NCBI RefSeq assembly: GCF_035083965.1
Contig: NC_089722.1
Coordinates: 39,355,958-39,419,957, forward strand
DNA length: 64,000 bases
Reading direction: 5' to 3'
Origin: Branchiostoma lanceolatum
Taxonomy: Eukaryota; Chordata; Leptocardii; Amphioxiformes; Branchiostomatidae
Under the pieces are notes generated by a model, which was given only the letters and a program-made list of their open reading frames with translations, was not told the DNA's origin and did not search any database. The translations under genes were made by a program, and so were the position numbers. The number at the start of each line of letters is the position of its first letter. Within the stretch, counting starts at the first letter, position 1. Below, piece by piece: positions 11,710 through 37,420 of the stretch.

Positions 11710-12001
11710 CTAATGTTTTCGGTCAATGTTGAAGCGGTAGGCGCCGCGAAGCATTACCTTGTCGGTGGGCATCAGCGCCCGTTTTTTGACAAGCAGCCGA
11801 TGCACGTGTAAAACAGGGTTTGTGTTTCTGTGACAGGTTCCCACTGTATTAGCTGCATGCATAACAGCTGCATGATATTTAGTAACTAAGAATTAAAATA
11901 CCTTCTTTTACTTCCCTGTTCACTTTCAAGTTAACCAGTTTCACAAACCAGTAACGGAAGAGGCGAAATTCTGCGCTAGCGGACTTTGTAGTAGTCGGCA
12001 T
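11710..12001 (-). CDS. Candidate two-exon small gene, 80 residues
   Basis: Exon 1 (11902-12001) starts at an ATG in good context (CCACATGCC) and reads MPTTTKSASAEFRLFRYWFV, then KLVNLKVNREVKE, up to a GTATTT donor. Exon 2 (11710-11852) follows a CATGCAG acceptor and reads NTVGTCHRNTNPVLHVHRLL, VKKRALMPTDKVMLRGAYRF, NIDRKH, stop. The phases match (100 + 143 bases, 81 codons). The product would be small and very basic. I do not recognise the family. The intron is only 49 bp and there is no further support, so the call is tentative. Confidence 0.35.
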
Positions 12002-12146
12002 GTGGTACAAGCTTCCTCTCCTTGAGTGCCCGGTCTATTTTCTTTTTCAATTCGTTTTTGTCCTGAGCATGCATTCAACCAATACAGTGGGAAACCTGTC
12101 CCAGATAAACGTACCCTGCTTTACACGTGCCGTTTCTGCCCCACCA

Positions 12147-12245
12147 GCGCTGTTTTTGACGGAGGTGTTCTGAATAGAACAAGGGGTTCTATGGGTCTTA
12201 TATTCGTTCGATATGGCGTTCGACAGGATCGGTCTATTGGGGGAA
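12147..12245. repeat. Inverted repeat, right arm
   Basis: Partner of 11461-11530. Confidence 0.65.
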
Positions 12246-12329
12246 CACAGATAGACCCCATAGTGCTCTTGATGCCATTAACAACTGTAACAGACCACAA
12301 GTATGTTATGACGTCAGCAAAAACGTGAC

Positions 12330-13090
12330 TGACATCCTCGCGTAAGCAAGCTAAATTAGGTAAAACTGCGTCATTTTCCACCCACCAAGTCTGTAATGAT
12401 AAACTTCAAATCAGTGTAAATCATAGTTAACATTAACAGGCAAAATTGTGGTGACTTTTTAATCAAAGGGAAAGGGACAAGTGTACCAGCTGATGACTCT
12501 AGATTTGATCGGCTGCTTTTTAGTCACCAAAATGAATCGGATCCGTTCAATATTGACATAATTTAGGTACTGTACATATCGAAGGTTTCATTGACCTAGT
12601 ATTTGGAACATCAATTCGCCGTGACAACATTAACGTTTCGATGATTTACAGACGCCTTATTTGTACAAAAGTTAGTCTCCATGTTTTCTGAGCTTGTAAT
12701 TGATGAAAAAATGTTACAATATTGTTTTTCTGTATTATGATTAATCTACAACCAAGTAACGTCCTCCAAAGCTGACAGTTCGGCATTATCACTAAGAGTC
12801 AATATAGACTTAATCTTTGTACTGCGATAAGGGTGTACCTCAATGTTTGTCCGCCTAGACATGTCAATCATCAGCTACATTTTTGTCATCATAAATATTT
12901 CGGCAGAAGGCCTTCGTCGACTGAACAGGTAAGACATCCTTCTTCCTTTTTTTCCCTTCTTGACAGAAAACAAATCAACAGTTCTGGACTTGAAAATACA
13001 ATACACCAAACCATAGCAAACAAAGCAATATCATACAGAAATCCATAAGAGGTTGTGTTTTTAAGGTTACATCAGGTTCGTAAGTCACTG
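12330..13090. other. No gene seen
   Basis: AT-rich sequence without a long open frame, RNA gene or obvious repeat. Confidence 0.4.
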
Positions 13091-13097
13091 ATTAACA

Positions 13098-13404
13098 GAC
13101 TCTTTTTACACAACCAAGAGATTTATTCCACCGACGTTTTGGTGACCATCTGTTACCTTTTTCAAGGCAATTCTGACTGGTTCACATAACAATGCACCAC
13201 AGGCGTTGCTGCTTATGCATAATGAGACGCATTCCCAAACGCAAAATGTATGTACAAATCACAGGAGTCACAAATCACATTATGTTTAAGCAGCAACACC
13301 TGTGCTGCATTGCTATTTGAACCAGTCAGAATTGCCTTGAAGAAGGTGACAGATGGTCACCGAAACGTCGGTGGAATAAATCTCTTGGTTGTGTAAAAAG
13401 AGTC
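13098..13404. mobile_element. Foldback element with 87-bp inverted arms
   Basis: The left arm (13098-13185, starting GACTCTTTTTACACAACCAA) is a near-perfect reverse complement of the right arm (13318-13404). Inside, AATGCACCACAGGCGTTGCT and AGCAGCAACACCTGTGCTGC are also roughly inverted, so most of the element can fold on itself. The right arm carries CTTGAAGA, a 6-bp stem, then CGAAACGTC, which resembles the hammerhead-type motif of Penelope-like elements. Confidence 0.75.
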
Positions 13405-13684
13405 TTTTTATTCAAGGTTACATAATGTTTGATGTTTTCTGGCCTCGTATAAGGAGATATGCGTATGAGCAACGGCACGAACTCGTATATCTTTACTGCA
13501 CCGGAGTGACCTATTTCTACTTGCCTGTACTTTTTGTAGACTTGACTCTTGAAACTAGGACTTTGAAAAAATACGTAGGACAAACAACAACCAGTATCTA
13601 AAGTTAAAAGTGACCCGGGCGTCTTGAAAAGACGCATAGGGGTGGCGCCCATCTCCATAGCCCTTGGGCCACACACATTTCAGT

Positions 13685-13885
13685 CACTACAGCAGGGGGC
13701 TGGTCCGCTGGTAGTGATGTGTGTGTTTAACTTCCACACTCTTTCCCAAATGCTGAGTGCTAAGCAGAGAAAGCAGTATGTACCATTTTTAAAGTCTTTG
13801 GTATGACCCGGCCGGGGTTCGAACTCACGACCTACCGAGTGCCAGGCGAGCACTCTACCAACTAGGCCATTGCACCGGTGAAAAA
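13685..13885 (-). mobile_element. tRNA-derived SINE
   Basis: On the minus strand the head reads TGGCCTAGTTGGTAGAGTGC (A box) and GGTCGTGAGTTCGAACCCCG (B box), as in a tRNA-derived RNA polymerase III promoter. It is followed by a body (GGTACATACTGCTTTCTCTG...) that recurs on the plus strand at 29190-29300. The tRNA-like head lacks a proper acceptor stem and has a non-tRNA tail, so it is a SINE, not a tRNA gene. Confidence 0.8.
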
Positions 13886-14084
13886 ACCCCAGTATTTTGT
13901 GTTTCTTTTTGATAATTTCTAAGGACTTCCGGTTTTCTTTACCACCCCAATTGCCCCAGTTCGACGTGCATGATAATAAACCACCTTGTGACAATCTACT
14001 TGTAGGGGAGATTCCAAAACTGACTATATCACTGCCTTTAAAACACGACAAAGGGGTTAAATAATAATACTGTTTCTATTCAGC

Positions 14085-14135
14085 GTACAAGTGTACAGAA
14101 TTGCAGGGCCCAAGTTGGGCCCTGAATTGCACTGT
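14085..14135 (-). other. Hairpin resembling a LINE 3' end
   Basis: AATTGCAGGGCCCAAGTTGG followed by GCCCTGAATTGCA forms a strong hairpin (14099-14131). The same frame of ATTGCAG...CTGAATTGCA around a different self-complementary centre lies in the 3' flank of the CR1-group LINE at 43857-43883. Confidence 0.5.
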
Positions 14136-14689
14136 CATTTACACTTATTGCGCATAACATTACATTACTGGACATGAATAAATAAAAAGGTCAAAAGGAA
14201 TCAGTGACCATGCAGTAGTGAAGTCTTTAAAACATTTTGAAGCTTGACCCAAGGAATAACAATTGACAAAAGCATTTGAGTAAAGACAGAAAACAGAATG
14301 GGACAGTCATGAATAGCCATGCGGTACAGGCATGATCAAACAGTTCCTTTGGATTCCCAGTTATACTGGTTACTTTGTATAATATTTCTGGTTACCCTGT
14401 ACATAACCAAATGACTAGCTAAGATCTGTTGTGCTTAGATGTGGCCTTGTGCCCTTATATAACTATACATGACATTTCTTGCAAATGGCATTACAAGCAT
14501 ATATTTCAATAATAGCTGCGTAAAGCTCAGCTCATCTTTAAAGTGCTACATCTCTAGACTGTTTGGTCTTCAGAATAAAACTGATTGTGCAGGAAACGTT
14601 CTGAATATAAATGATGTTTTCTGTATGGATGCTGTCCGCTATATGCGCAAAGGTTAACAGGTCGTTCAGTGTGATATAACCAGTCATAG

Positions 14690-14850
14690 CTAGCTGCTAC
14701 AACTTGCCTGCAAAGCTGATATTTTACGCCGAAAGTTTGTTATACCGGCTGTACGGATACCGTGAGATACACAAGCTGATGTGTTACGCCAAAGGGTGGT
14801 TATACGGGCTATACAGATACAGAAACTGGTGCGTTACGGCGAAGGGCGCT
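14690..14850. repeat. Degenerate roughly 65-bp tandem repeat
   Basis: Three imperfect units share the order GCTGAT.TTTACGCC, TTATACCGGCT, ACGGATAC. A fourth piece (GTTACACCGTCTATACAGAT) lies just right of the MITE at 14851-15205, so that MITE inserted into the array. Confidence 0.6.
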
Positions 14851-15205
14851 TAAGCCCCCGTCACAAATAAGAAATTCAGCTCGGCCGACGTGTTGGCGAG
14901 CTTCAAATGTGCATTTTCGGCCGAAGTACGGTCGACGTTCTGTTGATTATGTGGGCTTCGGGCGAGTTTTAGAAATAAAAGTTGATCCAAATATTGGCCT
15001 TTTACCAGGTTAGTCGATACTGACTTCGTCCATGTCCAAGAGATGGTACCATCTCATGGGGGATTTTAAGTTTTTAGTGTTCGACGGACGTCGCCTGAGA
15101 TTTTCATTGGAAAATACGGTCGACGCTCGGGCGATTTTGAAATTCGGCGAGCTTCGGGCGATCTACAAAGTCGACCGACGCTCGCATGCATTGTGACGGG
15201 GCGTT
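14851..15205. mobile_element. MITE with TTA flanks (PIF/Harbinger-like)
   Basis: Termini AGCCCCCGTCACAA and TTGTGACGGGGCG are inverted repeats flanked on each side by TTA, the 3-bp target preference of PIF/Harbinger elements. The interior is rich in degenerate GTCGACGCTCGGGCGA-like motifs in both orientations and has no coding capacity. A larger relative lies at 21303-22617. Confidence 0.7.
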
Positions 15206-15209
15206 ACAC

Positions 15210-16680
15210 CGTCTATACAGATACAGGTGGTGTTTACACGTGTTCCAACATCACACGGACTATGGGCTAGGACAGACCCATACCTGGCACAGAGTCCAAA
15301 ATGATATACTAGCCTCCGCTGCAACATTGTAATAATAGTTTTAGCGATAGCGCCTCAACGGTTGTCCAGCATCATTATTTAAGTGTATTTCAACTTATTT
15401 AAAACACACACCGTCCATTGATTCATAAGTCTCTCGAAGGGCGAACAGTAGAGTGATTTGAATCAATTTGGGCCTCTTGCACTGTTCCTTAATCAAGAGT
15501 TTACAATTGTGACGTACTTGCATAAAAGGTAATGACGAGGAGGGGTCCAGAACTAAGGTACAAAACTCAATTCGGGGAGCATATTGTACATGTATGAAGT
15601 CTTCTATCTGTTTCCGCTAAATTTAAATCATTTGATAGTTCCCTTGTAATCAACATCCTTTTGAAAATCGGTAGGTAATTGGCAAGAAAAACAAGGGTGA
15701 AATGTGGTCAGAGCTGTGTGGGTCGCGCTCTTCATGCCATAGAATCTGCGAAGACATTGTCAAAGTGTTTTTTGTGAAATCCAATCGTATTTCAACTAGA
15801 AAGAAGTGGGGATCTGGCTGATGGTTAACATATACGTATGCTAATGTTATCAATGGCCGTTTGTTTAGAAATTTAGAACTTGTTTCTCAGCGACTCATTT
15901 TGGGTTGTTTCGTTGTATCACTATAATGTTGGACTACATTTATTGTTAATGCTGGACGAGGGGTGCTACTACTTGACCTTTGCAACGTATGCAGCATAAT
16001 CAGCTACATAGCAAACACAGGTGCTGAACTGTTTACTGCTGACATGAAGAACAAACATTATTTTCAAACAAAACCCAGTTTAGTCCATTTTTGGTGACGC
16101 TTCAGGTGCGAAGGCATTTTGCAGTATCATGAGCACTATGAATTATTAAAAAAAATGCACGACTTTATTTTGCTATACCTCGATAAGTGCAGATGCGGTG
16201 AATGGATCTGTTTGGTTTGTAGGTAGGTATAAGCAAAATAAAGGGCCTGTGCGATGTTGGGAACCTAGCGACTTTCAAACGCACTGCAGAATAACTTCCC
16301 GTTTTTATACCCCATGTTCTGGACATGATCATGATTCTTTGGTTCCAGAGAGCGCTTGGGCTTAAGACAAAAATAATATTTATGTAGATTGATTTTGGCG
16401 GCATATCACGGGGGGGGGGGCATTTTTGTTGAAGACTTTGGGCGAGGATAACTCAAGAAAGAAAAAAAAAGAATGAATTCATGTCATGTAGGTAGCCAGG
16501 TAAAGATTGATCTTTTTTTTGTATACTCAAAGACAGATTATGCACATCATGTAAGGAATAATTCCGCTGCGTTCCATGATAGCACTTATAAACATGTGGC
16601 CTCGCCAATGTTTTTGAAGAATAACACAATCTTATCATTTAAACTAGAATCTGGAAGAAGAGTGCGGGGACTAGAGGAAG
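15210..16680. other. Intergenic region upstream of the SOUL gene
   Basis: No convincing exon is seen. A poly-G tract lies at about 16410-16419 and an A-rich run at 16460-16470. The promoter of the gene starting at 16682 should lie here or in an unseen upstream 5' exon; no clear TATA box was identified. Confidence 0.4.
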
Positions 16681-16681
16681 C

Positions 16682-31511
<14,830 letters not shown>

Positions 31512-31625
31512 AAGATCTGACAGTGACGTGTCAGGCAGGAAACTGTTGCGTTTAAGTACACAATCCTGCATATTTCTACAAGTCAATAATGTACCTTTCT
31601 CATCAACGTACCTTTCTATTGAAGA

Positions 31626-31636
31626 AATAAAATAAA
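31626..31636 (+). terminator. Polyadenylation signal of the SOUL gene
   Basis: AATAAAATAAAT lies 115 bp after the TAG stop codon. Confidence 0.65.
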
Positions 31637-31639
31637 TCT

Positions 31640-32300
31640 GATTTACCAACCACCGTGCGCTCTTCAATCTGTATGTTAGTTGTTAGGCTAAGTCGACGTG
31701 AATTATGTATTTTAGACAATAAGGAGAGGTCTGCATTTTATTAATTTAGTGAATGTGACTTCAACTTATAAACTACATGTATGGATGATTCAACGTGTAA
31801 CTGTCCATGACTGCAGTACTTTGTGTTCGGGCTGAATATTTTTGAATCATCATTCTCACAAACACGCAATTGACAGTCGTTAATTTGCAGTTTTTCCACT
31901 GGTTGTTCGCGATATAACGTACAAAACCGAGTTTTCACAATACAAACCTGATCTAATCCGGGAAATGTGCAAAATGAAAATGATAGAGATCTCTCTCCTA
32001 CATGGTCTACACAAAAAGTAAGGAAGAGATATTGTGTACAAAAGAAAATTTTAACCAGATAGAAGGATTTGAGGAAAAAATATGCAAATGTATACACCCA
32101 AATCATAGTCGAATGGGGAATTGGTAGACATAGACCAAGTCATCTTTGGGAACGCAGCTGCAATTAGCCTACGAGATAGAACTTGCAATAAAACTTTCTG
32201 TATATTCGGTCCCAAAAACCAAGAAATCCGACAAAAATTGTGGTCCAGCAGAACTGCCGCTAGCGCTGGTCACGGTGGGTACAAAAGCGTCAATACAAGC
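31640..32300. other. Intergenic, no gene seen
   Basis: Low-complexity AT-rich sequence without a convincing exon on either strand. Confidence 0.4.
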
Positions 32301-32304
32301 CTCA

Positions 32305-32531
32305 CATACTCTCCAAGCAGAGGATGGTTTATGACAAGTTTTTGTCGTGTTTTTAGGCGTTTTTGGCGGGCTTTCTACTTTGTCATTTTTTCCTCGCCAA
32401 CCCAACCTCTGCCGGCAGGCGCATTGATCAATGCCTAATTAAAAAAAAAAGACAAAGTAGAAAACCCGACAAAAACGCCTAAAACATGTCAAAAACCTGC
32501 CGGAACCCATCCTCTGCTTGGAGAGTAGCCC
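32305..32531. mobile_element. MITE with TA flanks
   Basis: TA, then CTCTCCAAGCAGAGGATGG, opens the element and the reverse complement CCATCCTCTGCTTGGAGAG, then TA, closes it. Further inverted similarity covers GTTTTTAGGCGTTTTTG and ACAAAGTAGAAA. A TA target and 80-100-bp arms suggest a Tc1/mariner-type non-autonomous element. The end motif CTCCAAGCAGA is shared with the palindrome at 34126-34271. Confidence 0.75.
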
Positions 32532-32754
32532 CACATGCATTTTACGCCCTCCGATTGGCTGACTTGCACGTGTACATCTCGTGCACGGCAAATGTCTCCC
32601 AACACAAAGGTAATGGCATCAAGTCCTGACATGTCTTCATAGGTTCCCGCCATTATGGGCGAAAGTAAATTATTGCTCCGTCCCAGGAGTTGAGCATAGA
32701 ATCGTTATTTACGAAGGGACGCTGTGTGGTTTAATTCCAAGAAAGGCAAAGGCC

Positions 32755-32850
32755 AACATGTAATCAACATAACAACAGAAATAATGTATCAATGAGTATT
32801 ATTTTTCCAACAACAACAGAAATAATGTATCAATGAGTATTATTTTTCTG
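32755..32850. repeat. Tandem duplication of about 43 bp
   Basis: AACAACAGAAATAATGTATC and AATGAGTATTATTTTTC occur twice in succession. Confidence 0.8.
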
Positions 32851-34125
32851 TTTATCCTTGGTTCATCTCACTATCTGTTTCAAAGTTGAGTGTACAAAAA
32901 AAATCCATCTTTGGTAGGGAACATATTATCCACGTACACTTTCAATAACATCCCAGACATTTTGGATAAGGCATCGGTTCATCTCTTGACTTGCAAGGGA
33001 GCATATTTTTCAGACCATGACTTGCTTAAGACAAGCGAAGCCTGTGTTTCTGAGGAAAGCGACATGCCGACAAACCCTAGGTGAGCCTCGCGGAGTCACG
33101 CCACCGAATATCCCCCCAGACACGATGTACGCAAGTGCCGCCAGAAAGTAGTGCGACTGAATAACAAAGCATCGAGTAAACAGCTTTTCCTATTTAATCT
33201 ATCCGGCATAATTCAAGGATTGTGATTTATCTGTTCATTAGGTACATTAATTTCTGTAAAATTGTGTTTTCTAAGGTTTAGTTTTTTCAAGGAGGTATTC
33301 TACTGACCAATCCCGTGGTGGATGGATATGTGAGTGTGTTGTGTTGTACAACCGAATATCCCCCAAGACACGATGTACGCAAGTGCCGCCAGAAAGTAGT
33401 GCGATTGAATAACAAAACATTGAGTAAACAACTGTTCATATTTAATCTATCCGGCCTAATTTAAGGACTATGATTCATCTGTTAAGTAAGTACATTAATT
33501 TCTGTAAAATTGTGCTTAAGAAGGTTCAGATTTTTTCTTATTCTACTGGCCAATCCCGTGGCGGATGGATATGTGATTGTATCGCGTGGTCCAACCGGCC
33601 AGACCACCCAGCTTCAGTTGCAGAAGCGGTTCGCTGGCGAGAAGTTGCGTTTTCATTTAAACCTAACTAGTGGCCCTATTGCCGTTGCAAATTGTCGTTC
33701 TTGGGCGTGTTATGTGTAGAATGACTCTGTAAGATGTTATCGTTGCACGTATGTAGTTGTGGAGACAGCCCTACGTAGGAAAGTGTGCTATTTGGGCCGT
33801 TTTGAGTTGACCACGCCATTTTCTGTTCGGCAGAATGTGGGATGTGTTTTGGCATGTTGTGACCTGTCCAAACCCTCTGGTTTTTGTCTCGAGTCTGAAG
33901 TTGCTATGCCTCAAGTTAGGAACGGTGTGTGAATTACCCTGTACTTTGTCGTTTTTGATACTCACGGCCTGAAGAATTCTGTGAGACAGGCCGCGGCTGA
34001 TATCGTCTCTGCCGGTACTATCCAATGAATCGGCCATTACTGACATATTGACGGCATATGGTGTTAACATGTTGGCGAACCATTCAACCTAACACATCGG
34101 TTTTGTCGCCCGTGTTGTTTATGTG

Positions 34126-34271
34126 TAATCTCCAAGCAGATCCACGCCGGGCGCGAAAATCGTAGTATGCTAGCCAGAGAGGGTCCAGTCATCCACTTCT
34201 CTGGATGACTGGACCCTCTCTGGCTAGCATACTACGATTTTCGCGCCCGGCGTGGATCTGCTTGGAGATTA
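34126..34271. mobile_element. Perfect 70-bp inverted repeat (palindromic MITE)
   Basis: Positions 34126-34195 and 34202-34271 are exact reverse complements, separated by CTTCTC. The outer ends read TAATCTCCAAGCAGATCC and its complement. TA at the borders and the CTCCAAGCAGA motif tie it to the MITE at 32305-32531. It sits inside repeat copy 1; copy 2 has about 90 bp of different sequence there. Confidence 0.9.
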
Positions 34272-34929
34272 GTATCTTTGTATCTAGATAATCAAGTCAA
34301 AATATGCCGTTACGTTTGGTGTAGCGGGCGGGGTACTATACTTCGAACCACTCGCTGTACCAACTGTCGCCACTTGCCAGGCTGGCTAAAGAAAGGCTAC
34401 TGGCCTTTGTTGAATATACCGTAATTTATTCTGGTCAATTTCTATGGCGTTTTCTGGTTCGTCCCAGGTGCCAGGATGAGTGAGTTGCGAAACATGTACC
34501 AAACTGCCAAAGCAGGAAGTCACAACATGCCTTTGGCCAGTCTGGGTAGTACATTTACAAATCTTAGTGATATCCCGGCCCGTGTCTGTACATTTCCTGT
34601 ACTACAAACGTACAGCACATGACATGAATTGCAAATAACATGAACTAGCTGTGAAGATCATCTGGATAGAGACTCGTCTCTGCTGTCTCGTGTAACCGAC
34701 GGTGGCAAGTCATACTTTCGTCACCCAAATAAGCATTTTTTTCATCGAAGCAGATCTTGCAACTACATCTATAGGATTAGCTATCTTGACCATCTTCTGA
34801 TGCAACTCCAGTGATTGAATCGTTAACATTGGTGAAAGAGCAAGTAACAAAACATCATTTGGAATTAAATTTTTTAGATATTTTAGAAGAACATCCAGCT
34901 TACTCGTTTTATTTTAGTCAGGGTTATTC

Positions 34930-35020
34930 TTACAGCTGTCCAGCCTCTTGGAAACCCAGACTTCGGGGGCTGTGCCTCTGGCTCAGTGGGGGCTGGTCCA
35001 GTTTAGGTAGATGAGTTTGT
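34930..35020 (-). CDS. Possible 3' exon of unidentified gene (copy 1)
   Basis: The minus strand reads GPAPTEPEAQPPKSGFPRGW, then TAVRITLTKIKRV, and stops further on. The second copy at 39800-39910 keeps the frame with conservative changes (EPAPTEPETQSPKSGFPRGW). Conservation of the frame is the only support; product unknown. Confidence 0.3.
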
Positions 35021-35357
35021 TGGATGTTCAAATCATAATGTAGCGTATTAAAAAAAATGTATTTGTTTTTGGTCTTGTTGCCAGAGTTCATAATTCTCAC
35101 TACACTCTACCACTGTTTCAAACAAAAAAGATTAAGCTCACAAATTTCAATTTGAAATTAATCTCAGCTTGCAAACTTGGGGTTATTGTGAATCACTGCT
35201 TCCCGGGGAAGGGTAACTACCTTATTTAGCTTGAGCACAACATGTCCTCAAATTAAAACAACAAAGAATGATATCGTTCTTTCTTGTACTGGCCTACTGG
35301 TAGATTCACCATTAATTCCGTCAGCCCATCTGAGATTAGGACTGAACCTACTCTTAC

Positions 35358-35630
35358 CGTCCATGTCCACACTAGTTAGGAGAGACGAAAAAAACACATT
35401 GAGACAAGAGTATGCCAACTCAGGTGCGATCCATGACAGATGGGGGATCTGAAAGACGTACAGGGACCCCATCATGCAAAGGAAGGCCTCGGTGAGTGAA
35501 GCGCACTTCACCACTGGCCTTCGAATTCCTTGTATGGTGACGAAGGCCTGTACGCCTTTAGTCGTCCTCACAGCGATGAATGCCGTCCTTGTTTGGCTCG
35601 CTAAGCCTCCTCCGTCAGACTCCCATAATC
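35358..35630 (-). CDS. Exon of unidentified multicopy gene
   Basis: A 273-bp open stretch lies between a CTCGCAG acceptor and a GTAAGA donor. It reads RTTKGVQAFVTIQGIRRPVV, KCASLTEAFLCMMGSLYVFQ, IPHLSWIAPELAYSCLNVFF. The central part is hydrophobic and helix-like. I do not recognise the family, but the pattern resembles C-terminal regions of uncharacterised multicopy proteins in lancelets and corals. The two coiled-coil exons upstream (35755-36033) may belong to the same gene. Confidence 0.5.
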
Positions 35631-35754
35631 CTGCGAGTACAAAAAATACACCAACTTGCTAGAAATCATAGATCAGTATAGGTGAATCCCTAGAGTGAAA
35701 AGGCATATCTCATGGTCAATGTTTTATACAATATTCCCAAAATGTGTAACCAAC

Positions 35755-36033
35755 CTAGATTGTAAAGCTCTAAAGTTCTCTGCCCTCAATCTTGCGTTCT
35801 CCGCTCTCAGTCTTCCGATCTCCAGGTTACTCCTCTGTAGGTGGTAATAACCTAAAGGAATATGGAGCTGTGTATTTCTTCTATAAAACAAGAATTGAAA
35901 ACCTATTCAATTGAATTGAAGAATTGAATTATACAGCAGTTACATCAGTTACAAGAAGAAGACACCAACCTCGGTTGTCTGCCCTCAACCTTTCATTCTC
36001 CGCTCTAAGCATTCCGATCTCCATGTTGCTCCT
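35755..36033 (-). CDS. Two similar coiled-coil exons
   Basis: Exon 35970-36033 reads RSNMEIGMLRAENERLRADN and exon 35755-35834 reads RSNLEIGRLRAENARLRAEN followed by FRALQS. Each has its own AG acceptor and GT donor. Leucines and alanines at heptad spacing with RAEN repeats predict a short coiled coil. They look like a tandem exon duplication. Their end phases do not join directly (64 and 80 bp), so they may be alternative exons or one may be dead. Confidence 0.5.
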
Positions 36034-36489
36034 CTGTAAATATCTATAAAAACACCTCCCTGTGGAGGTGGCAGTTGTAATAAAACATGCTAACCATTGA
36101 AAAACAGCAGATGTACAGTGAAAAGCCTTTACTGTATGTCTGCTGTTTTCTTATAATTAAGCATGTTGTTGCGCCCTAACATTTTCTTACAGGTTACATG
36201 GTGATGTTAGCTTTCTGAACCACGCATTCAGAGCTCTTTGGTGGCAAGCTTTTAGCGGCCTAGCCTGGTTGATGTAAACACTAAGAGAGCTTGTTGTAAT
36301 TCCGGTATCTTCGGAAACTTTGGACTGCGTTATGTTTCTTTGTGAACCATACGAGCAGAGCTCTTTGGTGGAAAGCTCTAAGCCCCTAAGTATGCCTTAT
36401 GTAGAAAGAAAGGGAGTTTGTATTCACGTTTTCTACACACTTGGACCTGTGTGATGTCTCTTTCTGTGATGATTTTTGTAGCTCCTCTG

Positions 36490-36740
36490 GAGTTGGAATC
36501 CTGGAAGAGAAACATGCACTTTAAGGTAACGTAATAAAACTATTTGATGTTCGTGATCTTGTGATATTTGTATATGATATAGCGCAATCAATTATCCATC
36601 ATGAAACATCTAATACATGTGTATAATTCCAAGATCTTCAACCTTAAGATAACTACCAAATTGAGTCGGACTATGACATTCCTTTTCAGATTGTCGTCTG
36701 CTTTTCGTATGCATGCAGTCAGTCTCTGTGATTAGTTGCT
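36490..36740. repeat. Direct repeat, copy 1 (partner 37590-37830)
   Basis: Shares AGAGAAACATGCACTTTAAG, CGTAATAAAACTAT, TTGTGATATTTGTA and TTCCAAGATCTTCAACCTTA with 37600-37830. It runs from an exon edge into an intron, so it is probably a duplicated exon-intron block. Confidence 0.8.
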
Positions 36741-37159
36741 GCTCAACCCTAAAAGAAATGACTATTGAGATGTCCAGAACCAAATCAATATTTTTTTAAT
36801 CGCAAATATTCCTCTGGATAGAAATGGTCTATCACTTCCAGAAGTTCTCTAGCCTTGCCCTCTGAGACACCACTAATCTTATCAAAATCTTTAACACTAT
36901 GGATCGTTTTACATTTGCCTCCAATTTGTTCAATTGTCTCGTCGGCCATTATTGCACATCAGCCACGTAACACTAGCTCTGGCCTTTGAGAATAACACTC
37001 TTTTCTTAGTTCCTGTATCCTCTTCTCTAGCTCTCTGGCTATGCTCTCCTTCGTTCTTGGCCAGTATGCCATGGCTCATTTTGATACGTGAAAAATATGC
37101 ATTGTGACTCATTAGTTCTGTTACTGTAGCTACAGCACTGATCTCGTTCTCGTTGTGCA

Positions 37160-37277
37160 CTATGATGTTTCTTTGCCGAGATGCTTTGATAGCTCTTCAC
37201 GGAGACCACCATCAGCAGCCACAAACGCTTTGACTTCCTCCTTTGCATTGTTAAGATCGCCCTTTCCACGAAATAAA
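37160..37277 (-). CDS. Possible terminal exon, unidentified
   Basis: After a GTCATAG acceptor the minus strand reads LFRGKGDLNNAKEEVKAFVA, then ADGGLREELSKHLGKETS, stop. The composition looks like a soluble helical protein. Unrecognised; partner exons uncertain. Confidence 0.4.
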
Positions 37278-37420
37278 CTATGACAGAAGTATAGCATAAT
37301 TAGTTATTTCATATCTAAATCATAGGTTTTAGATTTTACGAAGAGACTGTGAGAATGTCTGCGGAACACCTCCTCCGGGTTCTCGAAGTCATGAATTGAA
37401 GTACTTGACCTATATGAAAA

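Larger units (their letters stand above)
33060..35030. repeat. Dispersed repeat unit, copy 1
   Basis: Shares, in the same order and orientation as 38260-39945, CGCAAGTGCCGCCAGAAAG, CAATCCCGTGGCGGATGGAT, TTTGTTGAATATACCG/TG and CAGCCTCTTGGAAACCCAGA. The 5' part is itself duplicated in tandem (33090-33330 and 33350-33560). On the minus strand the right end reads GPAPTEPEAQPPKSGFPRGW, then TAVRITL, also open in copy 2, so the unit may include a 3' exon. The family is unidentified. Confidence 0.7.

Noticed and set aside
13803..13880. Possible tRNA gene on the minus strand
   Set aside because: A and B boxes are good, but there is no matching acceptor stem and a SINE body follows.
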